Shown: piece after piece, positions 54,401 through 62,220 of the stretch | How the letters are laid out: each line of letters begins with the position of its first letter | How positions within the stretch are numbered: position 1 is the stretch's first letter | Assembly (NCBI GenBank): GCA_903813345.2 | Contig: CAIIXF020000003.1 | Span: forward strand, 16,258,931-16,322,930 | Direction: 5' to 3' | Source: Owenia fusiformis | Lineage: Eukaryota; Annelida; Polychaeta; Sabellida; Oweniidae | DNA length: 64,000 nucleotides | Notes under the pieces: generated by a model | Database searches by the model: none | The model's input: only the letters and a program-made list of their open reading frames with translations | Told to the model about the DNA's origin: nothing | Program-made: the position numbers and the translations under genes

Positions 54401-56785
54401 CTTGTTATTAACATCAAGCTTTGTTGATTTGTGTACCTCAGAACTACTGCTTTCCTTATTAACAATAAACTTGCCATCCATTAATTGGATCTGAATTCCA
54501 GGTTTATTTGTTAGGTTGGCAGTGACTGAATTTGAGCCTTGTGTGGTGTTATGAGTGGATAATGGATGGTTCATTATTTCAGGACTGGTTACCTCTCTTG
54601 GAGGAGTATCAAATATTTCACCATCTTCTATGTGTTCTGCATTATCATCATCAATTTTCTCTTCAGTTTGTTTTTCATCACTTTTATGGCTTTCTTTCTC
54701 CTTTTCCTTCATGTGTTTTTCTTTCTCTTTCATATGTTTTTCTTTCTCTCTCCTTCTAGCTTCTCTTTCTTTGTGCTTCTCCCTCTCTCTTTCTTGGGAG
54801 TCTTTACTTCTATGTGATCGTGAATGCTTTTCTTCATGTCGTTTAGAGTGATGCTTTGATTTCTCACTATGATGTTTCTTCACCTCATTTCTCAATTTTT
54901 CTTCCTTTTTATCAACTGTCTCACTCTCTGGCTTAACAAGTTTCATTTGAGCTTGCTGGACTAATTGTTTAAGATTCTCAGCAACCTTCTTTTTTAACTG
55001 GCTGATTTGTTTCTTTGTTTCCTCAGCATTAGCTCCACTGTTTTCTGTGACTTGCTTTTTCAAGACTTCGATTTGTTTCAACACATCAGCTGGCTTGAAT
55101 GGGGATGTTTGTTTAGCAATTGATGGTTTTTTGGTTGGAGTGGATTGTCTAGATAGGCTTGAATCTTCAGGTAAAGGAATATCAGCTACAGTTGAAGATT
55201 GACCTGTACTTTGTTCATTTGGTAAGGCTTTATCAGACATGGGGTTGGCACGATCCTTAGGTGGAACAGATCCACTCAATGTATCAAGAAAGGAAGCATG
55301 TGTTGCAATGTCTAAACCCTCTACTTTAAGAACCTCATCATCTTTAGTATTGGGAGAGCCACCACCTGATGAAACTGGGCTCTCACTTTTAACTGGACTA
55401 CCACTTTTTATACCAACTTGATTTTCTGATATACCAGTCTTATCAACTTGTGATGGAGAATCTAATGATATAGGAACCTGACCTGTTAAAATTGCTAACT
55501 GAGCTGCAATTTGCTTCTGAAGATCAGCCATAACATTTGGATCATTGTCCTTTTGTGATTCTGTGTGACTAGCTTGATCTGAGGTTGTACCTGATTTATT
55601 ACTACCATTTTCTTTATTAACTACAAACCTACCATCCTTTAAATGAATCTGAACCATAGGACTGTTCGACCGACTTCTATCCATATCAATAGTCTCTGCA
55701 ATGGTGCTTTCTAATGTCACAGTGCTATCAGTCACTGAGTTCTCAAAGTCTGTGTTATCATCATGTGCATTGGTTTTGTCCTTTTTACCTCCCAACATGA
55801 GAGGTATTAAAGATTCTGTTGACTCCTGAGTGTTATCTGCAGCACCAGTTGATTGGCTTGTGGCAGGATCGGTTGTTGTGGACTCTGCTCTCTGGGGGGT
55901 GGGGGGTTTTGATGGTTTAGGAAATTTGGCTAGAATGTTTGCTGCAGCAGCTACAAGTGGATTAAAGGCACCACTACTCTTTTCTTTAGGTGCTGTCTGA
56001 ACCCATGGTTTCTCTGACGAAGCATACACGGGTTCATTTTTTGTACTCCATGTTTGGTCATTGTTCATATAGGGACCGGTGGGTCTATTCAAGTTTGCAT
56101 AGTTTTCGTCAGATTGCCAATTGCTATGAGGATCAAAGTCTTGTTCCTCAGAGACCTTCAGAGGGTCAACCTCATTAGCTGTTACCCATGGTTTATTAGG
56201 GGTAACATGAAGAGGCTTGTTGCGTGGGTTTGTATCTGTTTTATCAATTACCCGCACATTACCTGAGTTTCTCTCATCCGACTCAGTGTCATCCCAAGGG
56301 GTATTAGAAGACACTACTGCTGGTCGATAAGGGTCATTATCTTCAGTATATGTTCGATCATAGTCACATTCACGTTGATTTCTATATCGATTCTGTCCAT
56401 AGCCTGAATGCTCCGATTGGCTACTAATACGATTTACTAAATTTCTTTGTAACCAAGATTGAAGCTTACCCTCCGTTGGTCTTGCAGATTGTGGGTATGC
56501 TTCTCTATAACGTCTATAATCCATTTCTGTATGATGTCTATAAGAGTCTGTCTCATAACCTCTTGGATACCTCCCCTGCCCTTGTCCAGGGTAATGGTAC
56601 TCATCATAGGGATCAGAGTCCATTGGAGTAGGAAGTAAACCATGTCTTTCCTGGTATGGTGTTGGAAGTAGAGCATCATCTTGGTGGTCATCGATGTCCA
56701 TTAAAGGCTGATCTGGGGTCTCCAGAAGTGCCCCACGATTGGATGACTGCTGCTGGTAGTCCCGCAACCAGGATGGTGGGGTGAT
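42422..56785 (-). CDS. Zinc-finger gene giant coding exon (14364 bases)
   Basis: A single open frame of 4787 codons with no stop. Codon content is that of a real protein with many ordered zinc fingers at 49940-52145. Each finger keeps C-x2-4-C and H-x3-5-H; the first (CLDCETSF...HRLKC) is C2HC-like. Duplications inside the frame keep the frame: 96 bases at 45137-45328, about 123 bases at 49342-49490, and a short one at 45900-45940. Confidence 0.95.
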   Translation of the reverse strand: MTPPSWLRDYQQQSSNRGALLETPDQPLMDIDDHQDDALLPTPYQERHGLLPTPMDSDPYDEYHYPGQGQGRYPRGYETDSYRHHTEMDYRRYREAYPQSARPTEGKLQSWLQRNLVNRISSQSEHSGYGQNRYRNQRECDYDRTYTEDNDPYRPAVVSSNTPWDDTESDERNSGNVRVIDKTDTNPRNKPLHVTPNKPWVTANEVDPLKVSEEQDFDPHSNWQSDENYANLNRPTGPYMNNDQTWSTKNEPVYASSEKPWVQTAPKEKSSGAFNPLVAAAANILAKFPKPSKPPTPQRAESTTTDPATSQSTGAADNTQESTESLIPLMLGGKKDKTNAHDDNTDFENSVTDSTVTLESTIAETIDMDRSRSNSPMVQIHLKDGRFVVNKENGSNKSGTTSDQASHTESQKDNDPNVMADLQKQIAAQLAILTGQVPISLDSPSQVDKTGISENQVGIKSGSPVKSESPVSSGGGSPNTKDDEVLKVEGLDIATHASFLDTLSGSVPPKDRANPMSDKALPNEQSTGQSSTVADIPLPEDSSLSRQSTPTKKPSIAKQTSPFKPADVLKQIEVLKKQVTENSGANAEETKKQISQLKKKVAENLKQLVQQAQMKLVKPESETVDKKEEKLRNEVKKHHSEKSKHHSKRHEEKHSRSHRSKDSQEREREKHKEREARRREKEKHMKEKEKHMKEKEKESHKSDEKQTEEKIDDDNAEHIEDGEIFDTPPREVTSPEIMNHPLSTHNTTQGSNSVTANLTNKPGIQIQLMDGKFIVNKESSSSEVHKSTKLDVNNKKQMMNDDLNQSPVAFSGQTAASNDPRKAFYDKSPSRIPSLMAHVQPPLMPHELLSPDVKTAFKLSMNQSASNVKPLMGEQEKLSSIKPLMSQPVKQQDPRRSFYKIAKDPRTVGIDQSKMHISAQSDLYSAKDVTNKVNEPHKTYLPKPGDTPYNGPATLPHSQQNRALLTMVPRNIRVKSDSPKPKTLGLKSNTAASDKDTDIRSQNQNLIALTPSGNASIELPTNSADSNVQGSQKSTHNMQRNIDSKQEQGHSNFSHDVDMRVPLLPTPPPANKVLIDIKLDDTDFTVDYTEKIPGIKTQKSSRWDVKTREIGQSPRDIVSPRQIQTSPRDVPGSSPRSVLSSPRDSISSPRDVSNSPIGLSPRDTPSSPREAQHSPRGEPISVVSQKRPDVSMQKKAHDIWTKGAYMPVQPSSILKKTPSNFSEEAKNVPYTNNSFKKPSFKKPENSYNVKPNNVKPVKPPVTDLNKQTTYSTQRINAENMKKMMVLSSKKESSGKSLDIQTKEKKGSSKPITSKMMSSPNIDNVSHPLGKYSIPKKYKPPQHDMKMPDKESVASFKIPKKNKAEEQQQTAFAKPAKSDKKDPADDLKKLESKTNLKVKIEKKSDAVHKVESNRKREKAKRDEEEKEKKLHKVKQEETKHSEKKVDDSNKGTKQSHQSEKQFKTSENLTEKPSKAQEMVKVPKVDASVKTPEILNIKEKENLNGNGSGCGTDMEIDLDDINIGEEIDASDLESAIASSFGDEPKKPKEELPIKCLDCETSFKLQRDLDAHRLKCPKVLEKEKGDKYESIFESVLGKKEITSTSSVKTLVCKLCEYSTKDISVFETHVEHHGCDAPYKCELCNYASERKTAIKLHQTKFHSFKASKYFNSKMKTYDCKECEYTCLRSTNLKTHLRYHNVKGMFRCEVCSFSCEKEGNISLHERKYHKHLIGSDDERDDDNESKKNARSSPRLTHPKGHRQNYLISEKDSDIISGKSKLNEKRKCPVDGCPYLIRMNKKTELTKHLLCHEGRGSYKCSECSYTNDSMISLKLHKRLHIKYGRRYVHESSEDEEEQTKVLHCPNRLCPFVTKLKQSLDVHIRHHNQKFKFRCAKCGFSCTSRSSLYHHQKSHDKLLTDVKEKIMSPVREPVGKIPNAKQCKHCDYESRNQSLLKRHNKFHYRNRKKKHKCVKCSYSSDYKSTVAEHEKLHHIVRIHKSYRSLNKLRFIKKKYDPKNLIKRGCHVLIENIDIELGEKFTNITTNKKLKKLIQQKKIKDKAEDDKEPEKDFEPSIDVDFEDLTQFYCQLCPYNTPNSQFYRRHILHHNIISNHTCHVCSYSSNDFDALKRHVEWHNEKSLLIENKTTYVQRFEYNCSLCGYKSNSGKAFMYHKECHSYKYHYRCHLCSYSNDLALRVQYHFKRHHTFPELEQSDHMLNEAVQKRDLKPRFINKGPDFVRCAFCPYKTGVIENLERHLQFHKQNTQYRCSYCSYSSVKQETLNKHVRLHFGTFWESPRSITSLEDIPEPTNTGLYRIREFIPAKPKPIITQEEPIEKENIVNMEVDGPMKTEEGHFDQCESELEAVSTADDADGEESLSTSDCESVAKPNLTTLTGTNQKTYSGLNMFDSIKKYSTMQSSDSFSESETEGKGSQCIKLTSSGIETVVSNIIDKLITDDETNEPEMEHPEEKDYHSSKLTTSGIETVVSNIIDKLETDDEINEPEMEHAIKPMNKFIDGVTALFDPADIQDVVSNIIDTLASDHEVSDMETNKDQNGVAETIDVAQHKSNETTEGKPCQTDEDVNVCPEANDCSSNQSIECEMNTVPDDTMVDDKTDIVQDDQSSPEFVAQTNEVGCPTNQQDTQFVHQNRADDLGDNVLDPIEENMDGIYKKDNTDDSKNENKEGENDSDNEDRNKKCDDREDQDKNKRCDSDSDSEDEQKRINNPQVGNFENTNICDKNNESNDDNNKSEQDSGNKNGNNKNNDCDAINEQNEEAESSEDEEIDYSKDNVHKVLWARRNTRSSRKAILDILNVQKEDLISESQKVDSSEESNLEDDAEDCEKVESTTETKDTANSSDDDIPLDSVKIAMQRLRKRPRKISEKEHSKAKISKHTQGKEHMQNDSIVKGNDAQHIPGKILKSEIPSDSSESEDEQPTVVTTRSRKTFQNKSKVNNKTEPHKASESDKIDDDPNAFFQKCEKSSNKKTKQKQNKSDLKTKSPNPTKSKSKTTKGKLKSTKSNKCDTSDESDDESINVEAQKNHEDTYCASHIQEVTYSHNHVRLKALLQDYEKDLDVLKRLSFILEGQVMVWKEEYTEMKELEKQCDILGQNEVHIPQSIIDEHPYFVYRGSHQNYANGNMIPDEILDDIEDSTCIHDYNDVTLLFNDYIDNENISPNEDLMIHDLTLEYDMSETDDATNPKGVIEEQEGILIDGTKYIGKDDFGNTGENDAYHAAKKDANVVYTEDDFYVVKVNSDTDYTTSDNAMSDTDTKQVGETRISPLSSLIADAEKQFGTSEQLEITQMTTNIKPVSSSQTLSVPPSEIEKTSRNQQIAETASSETESTKSLPNASIQYVPTSFILDHAEKQLEKIDQEKRKGSFNIQIPPVFQMVSTPFIAPTDLVHSQPSPILESTISSNVASELQQSMAQTNNPANDKDPGVTTLSKHSDRKIVSSIEDPVSQTSSAKEIQNFVSLAKEPATPSKGDTNDEVGNQSELKTSADNWNANTAKPINPPPEIYATTDRDGMLHFQNVKPPQLDEHSSSSPGVPDEYLATYDKECVQAPANDLNQTDGKEYLCDPTTSVSKLDKGPLLDDRVCIHNSFQTSKNMVALTDRTGKLCYKVFNPHEVTKHPHEVTKHFQHHSSMDNLKRKRGRSKSPVSSTPKLQEQQVYYLNNGSGSKSPSNYHHFQKISASDILSKGVVVVKQQYPIHAEEDCAGDIMKPKRCDDVDNTVSAGPDSAKNIDDKNISPLSGNSIEAGKNVDHTNDSCSTSCSTPFSVSQKLDIDSSNNITTPEKTIMEHDPLLCDEVLPDSSDAGLSSGDMDCTKDTNKDETNLGYIEDDPTSDNDDDEIDQSDIEVSHKDETNLVHIEDDPTNEDDDDDEIDQSDIEVSRSPTQTPYSDISESETGMTDVDQIPEPCNDEVLDLDPTFILKDVSTVKERIFNDQDDFELKNIEPLKIPQNHDVNVNDMLKEFPIMKGGTYTDADNEQDMSKTPIQDENLARCDEKGYDDEQDIYEYENSDICSFDQEQCDNDPVIMDGEYLDISENEDFDPSDELQNSIVDTEVTDVAVKYTTGQEDKSSSQFDNAGAENENHHTEKSISLEGVQHDRTPTQDVVDYEKHPSCDKLGDEKVDKNDISDTDLESDIRQQCQDKEYDIAAVCDTKSDETDLESNIHHEFGKELYDKPDEKPDPTSEHKLKNEAKDFKISNASVHLAIGTDLKQQFEEKKYDSVKSDVETDLESDIQLQCNKEQFKVLDSEKEQFDMANETDPASDVEFEINECENSDIDSNLDSDENQQVEKSDVESVEQREYDETTNKSKNEGVESVDSDQELSESSNPFEIQNETDYFDCEYIKSGLKKLEDTLEMPCETDSNDVGLHEKEYSFNPSESICATVKDSMVQERSAEEEDDHKMASKVKETNPPPKKPVTCSFWDSSSTFNLPFTFGTNPEKLIEKIYSPKNSKILKSFATVDEVEQKLMLQDESNVTKVNQAKVMFSNDNITKDTCKLFKNGSTSKSKLDITKDEENDTSPFESESTETEGIRPNKGVGQDIADQCNPQKKNILAEPTLANLVSAIEREINPIATTGNDSTTDTASESEDVLHRTKTFTSEKDSISDHDKSIHISELIFDSCVKGHNTNDMTMKSEYAASVDTDVKPKEADINNMESDTDLTDETLDAESDGSDTDTASESEDTVDTLEPHEDVEGWKPVCSSYMTHPCFAQPSTYVAQPKIASKMSVTPTLNLNVQKPNTSEDHVFKVPQGLSPLSAKRKLDTLFPKGTIEKIMAFSHREKK

Positions 56786-57595
56786 CTGAAATTACCAAAT
56801 ATAGTTAGTCACAGGGGTAACAGGGGTTTCCTGAAAATTGAAATTTCATGTATGCAATGTTGCTTAAATAAAATCAATATGAACAATTAAATTTCAAACT
56901 GATACAAAAGATTGTACATAACACTCCTTAATCCATTCATTTCACATACAAATTCCAACAAACAATTTTCATTTTCGAATAACAAATCTGAATCGGCATT
57001 ATTGACATGTAGGTAGAAATACTATAAAGTACAAAAGGAAACCAATACAGCTTTTCCAAAATTACAAGCAGATGCAACAAGACATACAGTGATGAATACC
57101 ACTCTTTGAAGAGCATCATTGCCATGTAATTTATCAAGCATGCCCATTTCTGATTTTAGGGCCACCGTGTACTTTACCAAGCATGCCCAAAATGTAACCA
57201 CATTTTGTCACTAGCATCAAAAAAGATTTCAAGTTGAACAGATAAGCAGTTTTTCTGGAATTTTGATGACAAGATTTATGTGATGACCATCCACACACAT
57301 CCGAACAGACGCATGCACACATGCCAATCAAGATAATGAAAATACAGAACTTTTTTAAGAGCAATCAAAAAATCGAAAAAATAATATGGATTAATAAAAT
57401 GTTAGGCCATTACTTCAGAATATTAAACGTGGGTCATTTCAATATCAAAAATTCACTTTTCTCTAAACTTTGAGAGTACGCTATGGCGTTTTATGCGTAT
57501 ATGACGCTACGCCACTGAAGGTTTTGGCTGTAAAATGCTGAGGTGTTATATAAGAAAGATGATAAGTTACTCACATCTGGAATCCTACGAGCCAT
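42422..57595 (-). CDS. Giant C2H2 zinc-finger protein, about 4794 residues, two coding exons
   Basis: A predicted nuclear DNA- or RNA-binding regulator. Exon 57595-57575 (MARRIPD, donor GTGAGT) joins in phase 0 to 56785-42422 (acceptor TTTCAG, first residues ITPPSWLRDY), ending at TAA. Order of parts: Arg/Tyr/Asp-rich N-terminus; motif IHLKDGRFVVNKE near 384 and IQLMDGKFIVNKE near 769; Lys/Glu coiled-coil-like stretch about 570-622; basic KEK/RSK/HR region about 640-705; DPRKAFYD and DPRRSFYK; nine SPR[D/Q/S/E/G] repeats about 1112-1192; 17 C2H2 fingers about 1555-2290, mostly in pairs; then about 2500 residues of acidic, Ser/Asp/Glu-rich low complexity with internal duplications. The C-terminus reads LFPKGTIEKIMAFSHREKK. 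The paired-finger style recalls REST/ZNF462-like proteins, but I do not recognise an orthologue. Confidence 0.9.
45137..45328 (-). repeat. In-frame 96-bp tandem duplication in the giant exon
   Basis: Starts at 45137 and 45233 share CACTTCAATGTCACTCTGG. It codes two copies of a 32-residue block (KDETNL..IEDDPT, then an acidic run and EIDQSDIEVS). The period is a multiple of three. Confidence 0.85.
49190..49495 (-). repeat. Three repeats of VVSNIIDxL in the giant exon
   Basis: Two close copies about 123 bases apart code SGIETVVSNIIDKL followed by TDDE.NEPEMEH; a third, DIQDVVSNIIDTLASDHE, is more diverged. The conserved hydrophobic spacing suggests a helix that may bind a partner. Confidence 0.8.
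49940..52145 (-). other. Region coding 17 C2H2 zinc fingers in paired layout
   Basis: Within the giant exon. Typical pairs are CKECEYTC...HLRYH with CEVCSFSC...HERKYH, and CQLCPYNT...HILHH with CHVCSYSS...HVEWH. The second member of a pair commonly reads C-x2-C-S-Y/F-S/T. Linkers within a pair are short and between pairs long and variable, unlike the TGEKP linkers of KZFP-type arrays. Confidence 0.88.
56786..57574 (-). other. Intron between the two coding exons of the zinc-finger gene
   Basis: Donor GTGAGT and acceptor TTTCAG. No repeat recognised. Confidence 0.75.
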
Positions 57596-57646
57596 ACTGT
57601 TGCTATGACAACAACCCTGTACACAACATCTGGGTACTTAAACAAT
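57575..57646 (-). CDS. Zinc-finger gene first coding exon with 5'UTR
   Basis: Acceptor TTGCAG at 57650-57647, 51 bases of 5'UTR, then ATG at 57595-57593 coding MARRIPD and donor GTGAGT. It supplies the only plausible start for the giant exon, which has no convincing ATG near its own beginning: its apparent start at 56767 is a TTG inside WLRDY. Confidence 0.8.
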
Positions 57647-60600
57647 CTGCAAGCAAATGTAAAATAAAATCAATTATTATATCATTGCTAGAAATGGTGT
57701 GATTTGATTGGCTGCGGGCAATATAAACTCCAAAAAGCATTGAAAGGTGAAAAGGTATTGCCCGAACATAGAATGAAATATTTGCTTTATGTTTCTATCC
57801 AGAAATTAAGAATAATTTCACAATCGGGTTGCTTCGAGGAATGTAATGATATCATATTTTGAAACATGAAATGGAGTGAAATAAAGAAATTATGACCATG
57901 TGTTTTGAAACATGATATGGTAATGAGGATCATGTTTTGAAACATAAAACTGCGTGGAATCAGTAAATGATGATCATGTTCATGAAACTGAGTGAAATCA
58001 GTTAGATTAAAGAAAACAAGAAACACTCCAACACACGTCAACACACTTCAGGCAGTTCTCACACATTTTGGGATTCAAGATTAGAGGAAATTATTTTTCG
58101 CTTGATCCCTTAAGAGGTAGGTGCATTTAAAATATAATTAAATAAACCTTTTTTTTATCTGGATACTCAATTTCCAACTTTGTTCCATAGATCAAACATT
58201 TGTATAGGTATACTTTTTATCTGGGAAAATACATATTATTATATCTGATCACAAAGTCAATTATTGTTATCATTGGGGAGCATCACACTACATGTAGTTC
58301 AATGTAGGATTATCAACTCTATTTTCAGTGTTAATCTATGACATCTCTCTCTCTCTGATGACAATATGTAATGAATGAGAGAGATGGAATATGAATTCTA
58401 TTCCTAGGGAAAATATGATATTGGCCAAGGAAAATATCATATTGACCGAGGGTGACAGCCAGAGTGCCAATATGATATTTTCTAAGGCTAATATATTTTC
58501 TTGAGAACAAAATTCATATTCCATCATGACCATCAATAGCCATAATTTTATTTCAGAAACTTATTCATTTTCGGATTTTGGCTGATACAGGGTCTAATAC
58601 TACTAGTATGAAGTTATGGCTATGCAAGGTTTCTTTCCTTGGTTACAAATTGCTTCCAAGATTTTTATGGAGGGAGATGCTAAACTTTTATTTACATTCA
58701 AATTCAGGCCTCGCAGAGATGATTTGAGAAATGAAACTACATTAATAGTACCATGGATACTGGGCTCACATTGTGTAGCTAAAAAGTGACTTTTCTGTGA
58801 CAAAAATGGTGGCCATTTTGCTATTGGCAAGCTTTTGAACCAGGAGTCACACAGAGTTTTCTTTATTGTGACGAATGTTGACACAGCGATTGCAAAAACA
58901 GCAACTGGAAGTGGCAAATCCTACTGAACAAACATATAATCCATGAATCAAGTTTGCATGAATCTGAAAGATCTCACAATAGACAATACTCCCAAAACAC
59001 TCATATAAAAACCTTTCATTTACATTTAATATATTATCTGAATAAAGCAAAGCTAGACTTTGGTAACCACTTTGGATTTTCAAAAGCAAAAAGACTACAA
59101 TATGTGACATTTGTTCTCAAATACCTTTGATTCATTTCATTTTGAAAAGATCTTAAGGATTTTCCGAGGCATGAATCAAAAAGATGAAATATATGTAAAA
59201 ATACACTTCCCTCCAAAAGTCTGGCAACCTTAGCTCCCCCACTGGACTATAAAGCACTTACGATAAAGGTGGAGATGTAACTATTTTCCCTAATTCCTAC
59301 AAATCACAATCGGTCAAAAATTGATGGCTTTGATGAATTTTTTGAAAATTAGATTTCTGGATATCTTTTTTCATCCACTAAAGATATTTTTATATAGAAA
59401 ATTGAATTGTCTAACTTTTTTGCTCGCTTAACGTTACAGAGCTTCAAAGTCATTTTTGAAATTCATTTTTTGCCTACTATGGGAGAGGTTTCTTGAAAAA
59501 TGATTTTGACTTTGGAGACCTATTACTTTGTTGAACCCGAGGAAACATATCGATATTCTGTTCTATGACTTGCAGCAAACCTACTGTTTCCAATTGGTTT
59601 ACATGGGAATGAAGATTTTCAAAAATTCATCAGATTTGTTATGGAGGTATTGAAAATGATGTGAGTTTATATTTTATTTCCAGCCCTAAAAGTAGTTTTT
59701 TCTTTACAGATTATGCAAATAAGATATCAGAAAGACAGACCCTGTACTTTACATCTTCATTTCATTCGTGTTATTCTTAATATTTGGTTATCCTAAATAT
59801 TTGATTTTCCTAATTAAAACAAAGCTTTAAAGCCCCCATATAAAGTTAAAACTACTTTGGCTTATATTGTAGTCTTACCCAATGTTATCAAAGTGTGATA
59901 TGTGAAGCTTTTTCAAAAAATTTTTTTTGAAAGACTTTTTGTTCGAAAAATAGTGATTTTGTTTAAAACTAACTTTGAGAGGTCACACATATCTGTTTAT
60001 AAGCGATAATTCACACCAATGCATAGCATTCATCCTCACATGTTTTTATGCAGAAAAAACTAAGAAAATAGGTTCGAACTCATCAATGCATGAAAATGGT
60101 TCAGAGAAAAATCCATTTCAAAATTTTAGTTCTCATAGAAACCAATGGTACAGTAATACCTAAAACATAATTTATTCTTCCTTTAACCTGGTTAGACAAT
60201 CAACATTGGTTTATTTTTGAAGTTAAAGATGCATTCTGCCATAGGTTTCTTCCCCAGACAATCAATGATGTCCTATTGTTAATGCTCATATATCTCGCAT
60301 ACCATGGATATATCTTGAGAATTACTTTTTGGTATATTATTGCCGAAATATCGGAAATAATCAACAGAACAACCAAACTCCAGAATTAAACACAATGGAT
60401 TCTTCGGCTATCGATGGGAATCCCCATTGATTCAGACAAGCGCCTTGAACCAGGAAGCCAAACAGCTTTATGATAAACAAATTCAACGACCAATCAGATA
60501 ACAGGAGGACTTTCCCGGAATATTCAAACTTCAGATTGAATTAATTTCTTCGAAAATAATAAGATCGGCCTACACAATCGCAAAATTAACACTGAAAGAG

Positions 60601-61083
60601 GGGGATTTGGGACTTCTTCTTTGGTAAGTAGATGGGTATATATGTGGTGAAACTCAATATGCAAAAAAGTCCAGAGGGGTCTTGATTGCGCTATCCTATG
60701 GCATAGAGCCTCTTTAAGCATATTTAGAAAAGATTAACATAGCAAAAATGACATCACTAAAGTTGCAAAATACTTTTTATATGCATTGAAGTGGCACATT
60801 AAATACAACATTTTATTATTGAAATAGTGTGACCTTTGTTCAATCTTTGCATTGGTGTTAAAAAGATTTTTTTAAATGTATGGAGGAATATTTGATGATT
60901 AAAAAAGTTCACATTTTTTGAAAAATGGCAGGAAAGAATATTTGAGAAATTAAAAGCTGACGCTTTTTTTTCAATTTTTTTTAATCAAAAATCTCTAAAA
61001 TAACTTTAGAAGTCATGACAAATAGTAAATAATGATAAAAAACATATTTTCAAACTTTACACGGGGACTTTAAGTTAGCTTAC
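57647..61083 (-). other. Probable 5'UTR intron of the zinc-finger gene
   Basis: Foldback repeat at 58384-58524. TACACTTCCCTCCAAAAGTC at about 59200 looks like one end of a Tc1-type element, but no partner end was found. Nothing else recognised. Confidence 0.55.
58384..58524. repeat. Foldback repeat (ATGGAATATGAATT arms)
   Basis: ATGGAATATGAATTCTATTC then AAAATATGATATTGG at the left pairs with CCAATATGATATTTT then AATTCATATTCCAT at the right, around GAGGGTGACAGCC. MITE size, no coding. Confidence 0.7.
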
Positions 61084-61191
61084 CCACAATGGCAAAAAGT
61101 TCTCTAGCAGGATCGGACATTCAGGCAATAGGTGTCTCTGTGTATGCCTTGCTGTACCAGATTTCTTCAGTTTATTCCTAGGACACAATAA
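61084..61191 (-). other. Likely 5'UTR exon of the zinc-finger gene
   Basis: A 108-base segment bounded by a good acceptor (pyrimidine-rich, TTTCAG at 61197-61192) and a good donor (GTAAGC after 61084). It is less AT-rich than its flanks and shows no conserved coding. Position and splice signals fit a non-coding leader exon that joins the exon at 57646. No transcript evidence is available here. Confidence 0.5.
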
Positions 61192-61500
61192 CTGAAACAA
61201 AAGACACAACTTGGTGTAAAAACTAGAAATAGCTAACTCCAGGGAGTATCAAAATTAAAATGGTAGAATTCAGCCTAGTGTTTTGCACAGTATTTTATAA
61301 ACACAACAACAGACGAAAAATGCTCTTTGGAACAGATAAGAAAACAATAATTCATGTCCATAATTTTTTTTGCTTAAATAATCAATGTTTTATTTTCCAT
61401 ATGCTTATCATGCCATCAAGTTCTGAGTTCTGACCTCCTGTAATTTTGAGAGCTTAAGCTATACTTCATTGAGAACATACAAAACATCAAATAAGAGGCC

Positions 61501-61774
61501 AGACTTTGTGTGTACAATATGAGTCAATTTAATTGTGCATCAATCAAACCTAAAAAAGCAATAAAAGGACCATAGTACATATTTTACATGTACATCTGAA
61601 ATGTACAAACATTTTGCATCAATAAAAATGTGAATAAAGACTTTGTGTGTACAATATGAGTCAATTTAATTGTGCATCAATCAAACCTAAAAAAGCAATA
61701 AAAGGACCATAGTACATATTTTACATGTACATCTGAAATGTACAAACATTTTGCATCAATAAAAATGTGAATAA
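61501..61774. repeat. Perfect 137-bp tandem duplication
   Basis: 61501-61637 is repeated without visible change at 61638-61774 (both start AGACTTTGTGTGTACAATAT). The lack of differences implies a recent event or an assembly artefact. It lies upstream of the candidate leader exon at 61084-61191. Confidence 0.9.
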
Positions 61775-62070
61775 ATTTTTCCATACTGTAGTCCTTTCAT
61801 TATTCATTTATTTAGATTTGATTGACACACAAACCAACAGACTCGCACTATAAGCTTAGCCACAAACAATCCCAGATAAATAAAAAAAAAACTGGTATTT
61901 GAATCATTTGTATTTAGTAATTAATTATTGATCATTATCATTAATTGTATTAAGAAATGCACAGTGACGTTAGCAAAAAGACAAATGAAAAAACAAAACT
62001 TTGTGATTCTAATCTTACAATCATATTTAAAATTTCTATGGCAACTTGAAAATAAAGGAATTTCATGTAA

Positions 62071-62220
62071 CAGTGATCTCCAAAGCATTACAGAAAAGCT
62101 TGCACCCACATGAAAATCCATTTGCACCCACTTGAAAATGAGAAAATCATGAAAAATTGGCATATTTCTACCAATTTTGGTCTGAATTGCGAAGTTGAGA
62201 ATTTTGCACCCAAGGAAAGA
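62071..62220. mobile_element. MITE, GTGGGTGCA family, opposite orientation
   Basis: Starts CAGTGATCTCCAAAGCATTA and continues TGCACCCACTTGAAAATGAG, the reverse complement of the family body. The right end is degraded near TTTTGCACCCAAGG. Confidence 0.6.

Noticed and set aside
43791-56266. Many plus-strand open frames of 60-180 codons opposite the giant zinc-finger exon
   Set aside because: They are antisense shadows of a biased coding frame (Asp/Glu/Ser codons read as Ser/Phe/Leu/His in reverse) and show no family motifs.
56767-56767. Start of the zinc-finger protein at 56767
   Set aside because: That codon is TTG (Leu in WLRDY). A spliced exon with ATG at 57595 joins in frame and gives a better start.
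59200-59245. Tc1-type transposon from TACACTTCCCTCCAAAAGTC
   Set aside because: Only one end is seen; no inverted partner or transposase could be found nearby.
60066-60085. GGTTCGAAC as a tRNA T-arm
   Set aside because: No matching A-box or cloverleaf around it.
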